NCBI GenBank assembly: GCA_936450465.1
Contig: OW388302.1
Location: 62,223,392-62,287,391 of the forward strand
DNA from: Gibbula magus
Lineage: Eukaryota; Mollusca; Gastropoda; Trochida; Trochidae
Length of the DNA: 64,000 nucleotides
Direction of reading: 5' to 3'
In this document: piece after piece, positions 34,356-46,877 of the stretch
How positions within the stretch are numbered: position 1 is the first letter of the stretch
Layout: every line of letters starts with the position of its first letter
Position numbers and translations under genes: made by a program
Notes under the pieces: model-generated
The model's input: only the letters and a program-made list of their open reading frames with translations
Database searches by the model: none
Told to the model about the DNA's origin: nothing

Positions 34356-35650
34356 CGAGGGGCGTTCAATAAGTGTTGCAACTTCAATATAAAACCAACT
34401 CGCGTAGTCAATTTTTACTTTTATTTTTCAATATAGTTACCTTTCACCTCAATACACTTATTCCATTTCTCTTAAAGACTTTTGATGCCGCTTTTGTAGA
34501 AGTCTTCCGTTTGCCCCCCTAACCACGCCTCTGTGGCAGCTTTGACGTCTTCGTCATCCCGGAAGTGCCTTCCACGTAGGGCGGATTTCAGGTTTCTGAA
34601 CAGGAAGTAGTCACTGGGGGCTAGGTCTGGGCTGTAGGGTGGGTGGTTAAGCTGTTCGAATCCACAATCACGTATAGCGGCCTGTGCAACTCTTGACTTG
34701 TGGACTGGAGCGTTGTCATGCAAAATCAGAACACCACGTGTCAACATTCCACGGCGTTTCTGTCGAATTGTCTTTCGCAATTCTTGCATTAGGTTGGCAT
34801 AATATTGACCATTCATTGTAGTTTTGGTTGGCAAGTAATCAATTAATAATATGCCTTTTGCATCCCAAAAGATTGTCGCCATAACCTTGCCAGCTGATGG
34901 TTGAGTGCGAAACTTCAGGGGAGGCGGTGAACTCGGGTGCTTCCATTGCTTGGATTCCAGTTTAGTTTCCGGGTCCCAGTGGTGGATCCAGGTTTCGTCA
35001 CCTGTCACCAGACGAGACAAAAACCTGGCTTCATCCGCATTAAACCGATCCAGGAGCTCCATGCAACTTTCGGTTCTTTTCTGGCGATCTTGTGCTGTGA
35101 GGTTTCTGGGTACCCATCTTGCAGATACCTTGGACATACCAAGATGGTCATGAATTATTTTTTCAACACTTCCAACTGATATCTGGAATTCCAAAGACAG
35201 TTCAGAAACATTAACACGGCGGTCAGCTAAAATTCGTCTTTCGATAGCGGCAATAACTTCCGGTCGGGTGACTTCAGATGGCCTGCCTGACCGTGGGTCA
35301 TCGTCTAAGGACTCCCTGTCCCGCTTGAACTGAAGAGACCAGCGACAAACTGTTGAAAAGTTAGGAGCATCCTTACCCATCACATTACACATACTATTAT
35401 GTATTACTGTAGCTTTGCATCCCTCTTTAGTAAGGAACTTGATCACAGCGCGTTGTTCATGTTTGAGAGAACCCATGATTATGGAGACCCCTAGGTCAGC
35501 GCAGCTATTATATCTAAATAATTTTTATGTCTAGAAATTGTTTTGACATGTGTCAATGTTATGTTTTGACTATAGTAACACCTGCTATAAGCTGACACTG
35601 TTTATGTAAACACCAATGCCCCGCTTGCAACACTTATTGAACGCCCCTCG
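34356..35650 (-). mobile_element. Complete mariner transposon with perfect terminal repeats
   Basis: A 1295-bp element bounded by perfectly matching 26-bp terminal inverted repeats (34356-34381 and 35625-35650, beginning CGAGGGGCGTTCAATAAG), with a TA dinucleotide on each side (34354-34355, 35651-35652). TA target duplication, ~1.3 kb length and a single transposase ORF are the standard mariner layout. Identity of the two ends suggests a fairly recent insertion into intron 1, opposite in direction to the host gene. Confidence 0.96.
34472..35476 (-). CDS. Mariner-type DDD transposase, short at the C-terminus
   Basis: Encodes 334 residues of a mariner transposase, which cuts and pastes the element by binding its terminal repeats. 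The N-terminal half has the paired helix-turn-helix region, with ERRILADRRVNVSELSLEF and the linker WVPRNLTAQDRQKR. The catalytic triad is D34D: Asp in VTGDETWIHHWDPE, Asp in ILHDNAPVHKS, and the third Asp in YSPDLAPSDYFLF, with 34 residues between the second and third. The start is an ATG at 35474-35476. The frame stops with TAA at 34472-34474 after SGIKSL, yet it continues open for exactly 16 more codons (EKWNKCIEVKGNYIEK) to a second TAA at 34421-34423. Mariner transposases usually carry such a tail, so this stop is probably a recent nonsense change trimming 17 positions. All catalytic residues remain; activity is uncertain. Confidence 0.95.
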   Translation of the reverse strand: MGSLKHEQRAVIKFLTKEGCKATVIHNSMCNVMGKDAPNFSTVCRWSLQFKRDRESLDDDPRSGRPSEVTRPEVIAAIERRILADRRVNVSELSLEFQISVGSVEKIIHDHLGMSKVSARWVPRNLTAQDRQKRTESCMELLDRFNADEARFLSRLVTGDETWIHHWDPETKLESKQWKHPSSPPPLKFRTQPSAGKVMATIFWDAKGILLIDYLPTKTTMNGQYYANLMQELRKTIRQKRRGMLTRGVLILHDNAPVHKSRVAQAAIRDCGFEQLNHPPYSPDLAPSDYFLFRNLKSALRGRHFRDDEDVKAATEAWLGGQTEDFYKSGIKSL

Positions 35651-35791
35651 TACTTACGTATTGACCAACTGACCTGCGGTCAGTGTCACGTATGTTGCTT
35701 GACCACGGAGGCATATGATGTCTGTCAAAGACTAAATAGGTTAAATATACTTGACCTCGAATTAGTGAAATACCTAGTTAACATCGCAAGC

Positions 35792-35884
35792 TTTGACCAA
35801 CCAGGTTATGTTATATATGATACAATCAGTTGTCATCTTTGATCAACAAGGTTATGTTATATATGATACAATCACTTGTCAGTC
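35792..35884. repeat. 46-bp tandem duplication
   Basis: Two adjacent copies of TTTGACCAACCAGGTTATGT .. GATACAATCA differ at a few positions. Confidence 0.85.
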
Positions 35885-36433
35885 CGTATAAAGGAGAGGT
35901 GAGGAGAGAATGGTAGGAAACACTATATGTTAATGGCCAGAAAGGGAGCACAGATGTGGATAGAAACAGAGAAGATTAATCAAGTTCAGTGACAAGGGAA
36001 AGAGGAATTACTCATGTAAAAAAGCTGATTTCCTCAGACAAAAACAAACTCGTGTCATGTACTATTTGCGATCCGTCTTCTGTTCTTCTTAACATTGATC
36101 CCTCATTAATTACCCGCCACTGTTGAACCTCCTGGGTCGGGCTGGTAGGGTGTGAATGATACTCTTGTCCAGTTTACAGAGCTTTTATTGGAACACAATC
36201 CGGAAATAAAGATGTTTTTATTCGAATTGCTTTCGGAATCAAACCTGTTTTTCATATACTTAAAATTCATTCCGAAGGGGAAATCATTCTGGTCTTTGAA
36301 GAATAACTTCTTTATTGTGAGTTGTCTGAAGTGTAAAATATCGATGAAACTTCCAAAGATTGGAAATCATGTATCAACAGGTTATTGTACCTCCATTAGG
36401 ATATATATTGGTTCACGGTATTTGATGTGCTGG

Positions 36434-39400
36434 TACGTGGGAAATAATGACTTGAATAACCTCTGTAGGGCGAACATGTAACAGAGATTATGTGGGAGGA
36501 AATGACTTGAGTAACCTCTGGTGGGAGAGAATATAACACAGGTGATTTGGGAAGATATGACTTGAGTAACCTCTTTGGGAAGAGAATGTAACGGAGGTCA
36601 TGTGGGAAGATATGACTTGAGTAACCTCTGTGGGGAGAGAATGTAACGGAAGTCATGTGGGAAGATATGACTTGAGTAACCTCTGTGGGGAGAGAATGTA
36701 ACGGAAGTCATGTGGGAAGATATGACTTGAGTAACCTCTGGTGGGAGAGAATATAACACAGGTTATTTGGGAAGATATGACTTGAGTAACCTCTTTGGGA
36801 AGAGAATGTAACGGAGGTCATGTGGGAAGATATGACTTGAGTAACCTCTGTGGGGAGAGAATGTAACGGAAGTCATGTGGGAAGATATGACTTGAGTAAC
36901 CTCTGTGGGGAGAGAATGTAACGGAGGTCATGTGGGAAGATATGACTTGAGTAACCTCTGTGGGGAGAGAATGTAACGGAAGTCATGTGGGAAGATATGA
37001 CTTGAGTAACCTCTGTGGGGAGAGAATGTAACGGAGGTCATGTGGGAAGATATGACTTGAGTAACCTCTTTGGGAAGAGAATATAACGGAGGTCATGTGG
37101 GAAGATATGACTTGAGTAACCTCAGTGGGAAGAGAATGTAACGGAGGTCATGTGGGAAGATATGACTTGAGTGACCTCTGTGGTGAGAGAATGTAACAGA
37201 GGTTATGTGGGAAGATATGACTTGAGTAACCTCTGTGGGAAGAGAATGTAACGGAGGTCATGTGGGAAGATATGACTTGAGTAACCTCTTTGGGAAGAGA
37301 ATGTAACGGAGGTCATGTGGGAAGATATGACTTGAGTAACCTCAGTGGGAAGAGAATGTAACGGAGGTCATGTGGGAAGATATGACTTGAGTGACCTCTG
37401 TGGTGAGAGAATGTAACAGAGGTTATGTGGGAAGATATGACTTGAGTAACCTCTTTGGGAAGAGAATGTAACGGAGGTCATGTGGGAAGATATGACTTGA
37501 GTAACCTCAGTGGGAAGAGAATGTAACGGAGGTCATGTGGGAAGATATGACTTGAGTGACCTCTGTGGTGAGAGAATGTAACAGAGGTTATGTGGGAAGA
37601 TATGACTTGAGTAACCTCTTTGGGAAGAGAATGTAACGGAGGTCATGTGGGAAGATATGACTTGAGTAACCTCAGTGGGAAGAGAATGTAACGGAGGTCA
37701 TGTGGGAAGATATGACTTGAGTGACCTCTGTGGTGAGAGAATGTAACGGAGGTCATGTGGGAAGATATGACTTGAGTAACCTCTGTGGGAAGAGAATGTA
37801 ACGGAGGTCATGTGGGAAGATATGACTTGAGTAAGCTCTGTGGGAAGAGAATGTAACGGAGGTTATGTGGGAAGATATGACTTGAGTAACCTCTGTGGTG
37901 AGAGAAGGTAACGGAGGTCATGTGGGAAGATATGACTTGAGTAACCTCTGTGGGAAGAGAATATAACACAGATTATGTCGAAAGAAATGACCTGAGTAAC
38001 CTAAGAAGGGAGCAAATGTAACAGAGGTTATATGGGAAGAAATGACTTTAGTAACCTCTGTGGGAAGAGAATATAACACAGATTATGTCGAAAGAAATGA
38101 CCTGAGTAACCTAAGAAGGGAGCAAATGTAACAGAGGTTATATGGGAAGAAATGACTTTAGTAACCTCTGTGGGAAGAGAATATAACAGATTATGTCGAA
38201 AGAAATGACCTGAGTAACCTAAGAAGGGAGCAAATGTAACAGAGGTTATATGGGAAGAATGACTCGAGTAACCTAAGAAGAGAGCAAATGTAACAGAGGT
38301 TATATGGGAAGATATGACTTGAGTAACCTCTGTGGGAAGAGAATATAACACAGATTATGTCGAAAGAAATGACCTGAGTAACCTAAGAAGGAAGCAAATG
38401 TAACAGAGGTTATATGGGAAGCAATGACTTGAGTAACCTAAGAAGGGAGCAAATGTAACAGAGGTTATATGGGAAGCAATGACTTGAGTAACCTAAGAAG
38501 AGAGCAAATGTAACAGAGGTTATGTGGGAAGATATGACTTGAGTAAGCTCTGTGGGAAGAGAATGTAACGGAGGTTATATGGGAAGATATGACTTGAGTA
38601 ACCTCTGTGGGAAGAGAATATAACACATGTACAGATTATGTCGAAAGAAATGACCTGAGTAACCTAAGAAGGGAGCAAATGTAACAGAGGTCATATGGGA
38701 AGAAATGACTTGAGTAACCTCTGTGGGGAGAGAATGTAACGGAGGTTATGTCGAAAGAAATGACCTGAGTTACCTAAGAAGGGAGCAAATGTAACAGAGG
38801 TTATATGGGAAGAAATGACTTTAGTAACCTCTGTGGGAAGAGAATATAACACAGATTATGTCGAAAGAAATGACCTGAGTAACCTAAGAAGGGAGCAAAT
38901 GTAACAGAGGTTATATGGGAAGAAATGACTCGAGTAACCTAAGAAGAGAGCAAATGTAACAGAGGTTATATGGGAAGCAATGACTTGAGTAACCTAAGAA
39001 GAGAGCAAATGTAACAGAGGTTATGTGGGAAGATATGACTTGAGTAAGCTCTGTGGGATGAGAATGTAACGGAGGTTATATGGGAAGATATGACTTGAGT
39101 AACCTCTGTGGGAAGAGAATATAACACAGATTATGTCGAAAGAAATGACCTGAGTAACCTAAGAAGGGAGCAAATGTAACAGAGGTCATATGGGAAGAAA
39201 TGACTTGAGTAACCTCTGTGGGAAGAGAATATAACGGAGGTCATGTGGGAAGATATGACTTGAGTAACCTCTGTGGTGAGAGAAGGTAACGGAGGTCATG
39301 TGGGAAGATATGACTTGAGTAACCTCTGTGGGAAGAGAATGTAACGGAGGTCATGTGGGAAGATATGACTTGAGACACCTAGTGGGAAGAGAATGTAACG

Positions 39401-40810
39401 GAGGTCATGTGGGAAGATATGACTTGAGTAACCTCTGTGGGAAGAGAATGTAACGGAGGTCATGTGGGAAGATATGACTTGAGTAACCTCTGTGGGAAGA
39501 GAATGTAACGGAGGTCATGTGGGAAGATATGACTTGAGACACCTAGTGGGAAGAGAATGTAACGGAGGTCATGTGGGAAGATATGACTTGAGTAACCTCT
39601 GTGGGAAGAGAATATAACGGAGGTCATGTGGGAAGATATGACTTGAGTAACCTCTGTGGTGAGAGAAGGTAACGGAGGTCATGTGGGAAGATATGACTTG
39701 AGTAACCTCTGTGGGAAGAGAATGTAACGGAGGTCATGTGGGAAGATATGACTTGAGTAACCTCAGTGGGAAGAGAATGTAACGGAGGTCATGTGGGAAG
39801 ATATGACTTGAGTAACCTCTGTGGGAAGAGAATGTAACGGAGGTCATGTGGGAAGATATGACTTGAGTAACCTCTGTGGGGAGAGAATGTAACGGAGGTC
39901 ATGTGGGAAGATATGACTTGAGTAACCTCTGTGGGAAGAGAATGTAACGGAGGTCATGTGGGAAGATATGACTTGAGTAACCTCTGTGGGGAGAGAATGT
40001 AACGGAGGTCATGTGGGAAGATATGACTTGAGTAACCTCTGTGGTGAGAGAATATAACGGAGTACATGTGGGAAGATATGACTTGAGTAACCTCTGTGGG
40101 GAGAGAATATAACGGAGGTCATGTGGGAAGAAATGACTTGAGTAACCTCTGTGGTGAGAGAATGTAACGGAGGTAATGTGGGAATATATGACTTGAGTAA
40201 CCTCTGTGGGAACAGAATGTAACGGAGGTCATGTGGGAAGATATGACTTGTGTAATCTCTGTGGGAACAGAATGTAACGGAGGTCATGTGGGAAGAAATG
40301 ACTTGAGTAACCTCTGTGTGGAGAGAATGTAACGGAGGTCATGTGGGAAGAAATGACTTGAGTAACCTCTGTGTGGAGAGAATGTAACGGAGGTCATGTG
40401 GGAATATATGACTTGAGTAACCTCTGTGGGAACAGAATGTAACGGAGGTCATGTGGGAAGAAATGACTTGAGTAACCTCTGTGTGGAGAGAATGTAACGG
40501 AGGTCATGTGGGAAGAAATGACTTGAGTAACCTCTGTGTGGAGAGAATGTAACGTAGGTCATGTGGGAATATATGACTTGAGTAACCTCTGTTGGGAGAG
40601 AATGGAACGGAGGTCATGTGGGAAGATATGACTTGAGTAACATCTGTGGGGAGAGAACGTAACGGAGGTCATGTGTGAAGATATGACTTGAGTAACCTCT
40701 GTGGGGAGAGAATATAACACATATTATGTTGGAAGAAATGACTTGAGTAACCTAAGAAGGGAGCAAATGTAACAGAGGTTATATGGGAAGAAATGACTTA
40801 AGTAACCTAA
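36434..40810. repeat. 4.4-kb satellite array of 55-bp units
   Basis: Roughly 80 head-to-tail units of 55 bp with consensus GAGGTCATGTGGGAAGATAT, GACTTGAGTAACCTCTGTGG and GAAGAGAATGTAACG. Each unit holds inverted half-motifs (GTAACCTC and GAGGTTA/GAGGTCA). Variants are grouped: a three-unit, 165-bp higher-order repeat (CTCTTTGG, CTCAGTGG, GTGACC) recurs at 37286, 37451 and 37616. A second unit class (CCTAAGAAGGGAGCAAATG, with TCGAAAGAAATGACCTG) is confined mainly to 37970-39200 and the last units. Reading frames through it give a repeating peptide and are not genes. Confidence 0.97.
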
Positions 40811-41306
40811 TGGGAAAATATAGCTTCTATTCTTAAATTCTTTTTCTCAAATAGGCCAGATCTTAATTAAAGAATACATATATGATTCTGATGAGAGTCA
40901 TGTTATAACAAACACTGTTGAAACGATTTAGAAAAAACGTTGATGATGCAAATGTTTATATGTTTTGTGAATCTCGTTTGCTATAAGTGTTCAGGTTTAT
41001 GTTTCTTACTCTTTATTTTCACAATCAACTGCATATTGATGAAATTATTTTCACTTGTTATGCATGGTACTGGAACATTTTCTTTATTATGTGCACGCGA
41101 TATCCTGTACACCATACCCACATTTATATATATGTTCACAAATGACGTTGTTTTTTTTTCTAAATGTCAATAAAAAGCTGCCATGCGCACAGATTTATAA
41201 AAGTGATGCGCCGACGCCCGAGAAACATTTCATTTAAAAATTTTTTAGACTTACACTTTCTCATGTGCACACGATGTTTCTATGTTTTCCTCATGATCCT
41301 TCATCA
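40811..41306. other. Intron 1 AT-rich sequence, nothing recognised
   Basis: No supported feature was seen. Confidence 0.3.
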
Positions 41307-41510
41307 GGGCTCCGTTCAGTAACAGCGAGCGCTTAAATTGCTCATTGATCGCTCAAGTAGCGCTCATTCTCTCTTGAACGACACAGTGCAAATTCCTCGA
41401 AGTTTGCTCGCCTTGCTACGTAGCGCTACATTGAGCAATCGCGTTCAAGAGAGGTTTAAAATTAATCGCTAATTGGGCGATTACTTTCAAACCTCTCTTG
41501 AACACGGCCC
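41307..41510 (+). mobile_element. GAGCGC-rich inverted-repeat element, family C, copy 1
   Basis: Begins GGGCTCCGTTCAGTAACAGC and ends TTGAACACGGCCC, giving an imperfect terminal inverted repeat. Inside are repeated GTAGCGCTC words and a palindromic pair GTTCAAGAGAGGTT/AACCTCTCTTGAAC. Copies lie at 42446, 42901 (reverse) and 52392. Confidence 0.8.
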
Positions 41511-41793
41511 AAGTGGAACATTCTTGCTTACATAATAACAATCTTCATTTTGGGAGAAATTAGTGTTGCATCAAGGCCGTCAGTGGCATTACCCGTGATT
41601 GAATGTGTCAATTAATCGCAAAGCAAAATCTTTGCTATAAAATATATGTTAATCCACTCATTCATTTAAGATTCTCTTTTAATCTATGACAACATGGTTA
41701 CCATTTATTGGTTAATTGTTTTGGAAACTATTTGTGTGTAAATTACTAAAAAGGACGAAATATTTATTGAGTGATAGCTTATCTTATAATTAC

Positions 41794-42157
41794 TTAAAGG
41801 GGCAGTAGCACGTTTTTTTGCTGAAATAATTCGATGAAATGTATTTAAAAAATAATGTTACCAATAGTAAAACACCCTTCTCCCTTCGGAATATCAAGTT
41901 AAAAATGAGTATACATGGTTCAGCAAAGCCATGGGAATCATTGTTGTCATTCAAAATAATAAAATGTGTTCACAATAAAATGGCCGCCATGCAATTTTTG
42001 CTGTATACGCAACACCGTAATTGCCACTACGAATACTTGGTTTGTGTAATAAGATGCTTTAGCCTCTAAAGTAAATATAAATGACATAAGGTATTATTAT
42101 AAATGGGAAATTTGAAAAAATAAAATTCGCCAAAAAACGTGCTACTGCCCCCTTTAG
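41794..42157 (+). mobile_element. MITE family M, near full-length
   Basis: TTAAAGGGGCAGTAGCACG at the left and CGTGCTACTGCCCCCTTTAG at the right, where the terminal TTAA has mutated to TTAG. All internal landmarks are present. Confidence 0.88.
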
Positions 42158-42386
42158 ATGTCGAAGGCTAAAACTCATCAGTTTAATTGCGGTAACCGAT
42201 AATTAATGTTCTGGTGACGATAGCGCTTACGATTTTAGCTCATCAGGCCTGAAATGAATCATTTTATCCGGGCACCTCCAATACTGCTCGATTCATGTTA
42301 TTGGTTGGTTATCTAGAGTGCGAGGCAAAACATGATTACACAATCAGGGGCGTGCATGTTCGAGCCATGCGGTTACGGGAAGCGGA

Positions 42387-42411
42387 ATAAGAAGAAGAAG
42401 AAGAAGAAGAA
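42387..42411. repeat. (AAG)n microsatellite
   Basis: Eight uninterrupted AAG triplets. Confidence 0.95.
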
Positions 42412-42445
42412 TAGTTTATTACGGTGCCACCTGCTTATATACAGT

Positions 42446-42681
42446 GCACTGTTCCATAACAGCGAGCGCTTAAATTGCTCATTGATCGCTCAATGTAGCG
42501 CTCAAGTAGCGCTCAAGTAACGCTCAAGTAGCGCTCATTCTCTCTTGAATGACAGAGTGCAAATTCCTCGAAGTTTGCTCGCCTTGCTACGTAGCGCTAC
42601 ATTGAGCAATCGCGTTCAAGAGAGGTTTAAAAGTAATCGCTGATTGGGCGATTACTTTGAAACCTCTCTTGAACACGGCCC
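42446..42681 (+). mobile_element. Family C element, copy 2
   Basis: Same order of motifs as 41307-41510 with extra CAAGTAGCGCT units in the left half (slippage within the element). Ends TTGAACACGGCCC. Confidence 0.8.
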
Positions 42682-42900
42682 AGGTGTAATAAATGGTATA
42701 AACATCCATACATGCACTTAAAAAAAAGAGAAGCATATCTGGACTTATATATGCCTATGAGCCACCACAATACGTTGATTAATATTAAAATATAAAATGA
42801 TAGATAAAAGACATATGGTGAAAGGATGAGCCCAAATTGCTAAAGTAGGTGTAACCTCCGTTTGTACATTTAAGATATTAGGACAGCCAAAGGCTTACAT

Positions 42901-43085
42901 AGCGTTCAAGAAAAGTTTAAAAGTAATCGCTCAATTGCGATTGCTCAATGTAGCGCTACGTAGCAAAGCGAGCAAACCTCGAGGATTCGCACCGTGTCTT
43001 TCAGGAGAGAATGAGCGCTATATTGAGCACTACATTAAGCGCTCAATGAGCGACTATAAGCGCTCACTGTTATGAAACGGAGCCC
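42901..43085 (-). mobile_element. Family C element, reverse copy
   Basis: Runs from GCGTTCAAGAAAAGTTTAAA to AACGGAGCCC, the inverse of the family start GGGCTCCGTT. It is missing the outer part of the far terminus. Confidence 0.75.
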
Positions 43086-43699
43086 AGATGTGACTTCTGT
43101 TCCCAGTGCTCAAAAGACGTGTTTCCCCTTAACGATGACTAGATTACCTTGATCAATATCAGATTGATGTGAAAACTGTTCTTGTCTCCTCTATGTGACT
43201 AATGAGATTACGAGAGAGACACAGTAGTTAGTGGAAGTAAGAGTGATGTAGATAGACTTACAGATAGTCTCGAAACGAATTAATCAGATAATTGACTAAT
43301 GAAATGTAAAGAAATCACACAACTCCTTTGAGCAGGTGATGCTAATTTGTTAAATTACCAAAATTTCTGGAAAACCGATAAGGAAATCTTAAGTTCACCA
43401 AGTTCAATTTTGAAATTAATTAAAAGATATTCAAATTTTGTTATTTTGTTATTCATAGTGAAATATCTGTAGATCAACAACAACACTGGTTCATGGCACC
43501 GTGATACCGACAAAAGAAATATGAATTATGATGAGGACCGTAATTGAATATGTGGAGTAATAGCACCGAGAAAGGAAAATGCCATCATGATTTTGTGTGA
43601 TTTTGTGTTTTGGAAACTGAGAGAGAGAACAGTGATCAAGAGGAGCGATGATGGACATTTGAAGGAACTGCCATGGTATACCGTTGATGCAGGAAAATA
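43086..43699. other. Intron 1 sequence, nothing recognised
   Basis: No supported feature was seen. Confidence 0.3.
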
Positions 43700-44174
43700 A
43701 TGAACCAAGGGTCCAGAGACTCACTACAGGAATAATGATTCACTCAGTGAACCAAGGGATCAGAGACTCACTAGAGAAATAATGATTCACTCAGTGAACC
43801 AAGGGATCATAGACTCACTACAGGAATAATGATTCACTCAGTGAACCAAGGGATCAGAGACTCACTAGAGAAATAATGATTCACTCAGTGAACCAAGGGA
43901 TCAGAGACTCACTAGAGAAATAATGATTCGCTCAGTGAACCAAGGGATCAGGGACTCACTAGAGAAATAATGATTCACTCAGTGAACCAAGGGATCATAG
44001 ACTCACTACAGGAATAATGATTCACTCAGTGAACCAAGGGATCAGAGACTCACTAGAGAAATAATGATTCACTCAGTGAACCAAGGGATCAGAGACTCAC
44101 TAGAGAAATAATGATTCACTCAGTGAACCAAGGGATCAGAGACTCACTAGAGAAATAATGATTCACTCAGTGAA
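43700..44174. repeat. 47-bp minisatellite
   Basis: About ten units of GAACCAAGGGATCAGAGACT, CACTAGAGAAATAATGATTC and ACTCAGT. Each contains the palindrome TCACTCAGTGA at the junction. Confidence 0.94.
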
Positions 44175-46859
44175 CATCGGAGAATAAATCAGGGGAATAT
44201 CAATCACGATCGAGTAAGGTAGGAATGTAATGATGCAGGGACAAGGCTAGATATACAATACCGATTCAAGGAAAGGAATAGTGTTTTTTTCACGTGGTTG
44301 CCATGAACACCGTCAGGGTGGAAGTTTAACGATACAGGAGACAATGAGACTAGATAAATAATTATGTGATGAACATGGGCATTTCAAGGGAGAACCGTCA
44401 CATTCAGTCAAGGTCAAGGTCATTCTAGAAGGATTAAAGGTACTTTTACACAGACAACAGTGGAGGAACAATGGGACTTGAGAGAGAACAACGATCAAGG
44501 GACTAAATATTGCCTTTTGAAAGAAATGTCAAGTTTTGTCATCAAGACAGGAACATAACGGTGGGATAAGCTAGACGATGCTAGTTAGCGTGAAATATCG
44601 TACAGTCTGAACAATTCCCGTCAGCAGATATCCATCTCTCTTCACTCGAGTGACACTAATGTGTACAACTGCTCGAGAAGATGCCTGTTAGCGCCAAGTG
44701 ACAATGCATCACTTCAAGTAACTACACCATCTCCTTGGCTCGCCTAGCTGCACGAGGCGCGATACAAGTTAAGGGTGACAGAGAACGAGGCGAAACAACT
44801 CATAATAGATGTATCGGTTGCCAACTCTCTCTCTAATGATGCATCGGCGCAAATCGACATTGTTAGGTCGTACCAGACTTACTAAAAGGTTGTCAACTTA
44901 TATTTTCTGTAGAAATGTATAGATGTTTATTGGAAAAATCTTCATGACCATTGGTCAGAGAAAACCCACAATACTTCCAAAAACAAAATTTGAATATCAT
45001 GAAACATACTTGGATTTGGAATTGTGCTTGATTCAATCAGAAGCACTGACTTTTGAAAGAATTATGTTTAATTCAAAGAAATACTAGTTTGTTAAAACAA
45101 AGATCTGAAAATTATTAAAAATCATGGACTTGGATTTATGGAGATTTGGGGGGGTCTTTTCATTTGATTTTTAGATTTAGAGTTGAATATAATATGATAT
45201 GAATGTAATTATTCAAGGGTAAGGTCGTATAAATCTAGAAACATTTAGAAATTTAAATGTTCCAATCTAACTCTTCAATTTGGATTCTCATTTGTTTATT
45301 CAAGTTTATTGTGAATATTTCACAACTTTAATTTTCAATCAAAATTTACAACTTGCATTCGTGTTCATCCTCTACTTTCATATAATTTGTCCTTTCACTT
45401 TATTTAAATTTCCGTTTAAAATAAGCGTTTTAATGACAAATACCGATAACTTTTGTGATTTCTAAATTTTCGTAACAACGTAAAACTCCCGTACGTTCAG
45501 TCAGATTTAATTTAACTTCATGCCCGTTATGTCAGATTTCATTGTCAGAATAAAAGCGTTCCTTCAAATTTGTTTTGCAATTCTTAATTGCCTTTGCAAA
45601 TGAAAACTAAAATTAAAAGGGACTCCGTTTGAGTTTTCATTTCATTATCAGGACCCAGATTTTCAAATCTATCTTCGTGCTAAGATATAGTCGTCGTAAG
45701 CCAAAGATAATTATACCTACCAGATATCACGAGATCGTGGACAGGACTACATTGGGGGAACAGTGTGACACATCTACACAAAGTTAAAGTAACACAAACC
45801 TCTTGTCAACAAACTCAACAAGAAGTCCGGCCTATCAGAACAAGGCCTATCAAGAATAACGAGCACAGTCATGCCTGCCAACAACAACTGGCGACGAAGC
45901 AAGCTTCAGGAGGCGATAGACATCCGAAGACATAGGCCAACAATGATATATAAACTAAGAACTTGTATAGCGCTAAAATCCATTCAGTATAACTGCTCCG
46001 AAGTGCTTTGAGAGGATGCAACTGTAAATTAGTCAATGTTCACTTGAATTAGCCGTATGTCTTTGGGAATAGGTGGGCTTTTTACTTGGGTTTGTACATA
46101 AAAATATGACCCTCCCCGGCTTGTCGTAAATTTTTTTAAAGGCCCTCCCAATTTTAGTGTATTTTTTTCACGACCCTACCCCAATAATACATCTATAAAT
46201 CGTCTTGAAATTGAACTATTAATTATTCCAAAATCCAAATAACTCTTATCAACCCTAATTACTGTGTACCCCATCACTTCAATAAAGCCTATTGGCCAGC
46301 GTTATTATATCAATCAAATATTTACCATATCTCATATTTTTGTATTGCATAGTCTCCTTGTATAGCCCACTCGTGTCTCTTTAATCCGCATTGTATAACT
46401 TACTCATATATGTTAATCTCTTGATCCACTTTCCTCACACTAGTTAATAATCTGTATAACTCTACCCTACCTTATTATAACCCACAGTACACGTCGTGTT
46501 TCTTACCTATAAACATGGTGTTATACAGATTATTAGTATGTTTATATTATTTCTCCGTTCACTTTATTTCAATATCTTTTAAAATAAGCGTTTTAATGAC
46601 GAAGACCGACATTTTGTGATTTCTAAATTTCAAATTGTACTCATACGCAATTCATATTATTATGTTAATGTATCCCATTTTTAAATGCCCTCAAAGATGT
46701 AAAGATCTTCATACGAGTCTTTGACGGACATTTACATGTAGAAGTTGCTACTTCTCTGACGTATCGTTCCATCTGAGCCAGTAAGGATATTCTCCAGATG
46801 ATTTCCTCGGATGATTGGTTTTCTTGTATTTCTAGTTTTTCAGTTATAGAGTTAAGAGT
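44175..46859. other. Intron 1 stretch with no identified gene
   Basis: Mostly AT-rich unique-looking sequence. Two phrases TAAAATAAGCGTTTTAATGA at about 45417 and 46577, each followed closely by TTTTGTGATTTCTAAATTT, show an old duplication. No ORF carries family features. Confidence 0.35.
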
Positions 46860-46877
46860 GAGGATCACTTGCATGAC

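Noticed and set aside
34905..35179. Plus-strand ORFs over the mariner
   Set aside because: They are antisense shadows of the transposase frame.
40009..40287. Repeat protein on the minus strand (also 38028-38351 and 36396-36656)
   Set aside because: Frames open only because the 55-bp satellite units lack stops in one phase; they break as units drift.
36434..40810. CRISPR-like array of repeats
   Set aside because: The units are direct tandem copies without unique spacers, and the genome is eukaryotic. The other tandem arrays (14.9, 24.4, 43.7, 50.3 and 54.7 kb) were dismissed for the same reason.
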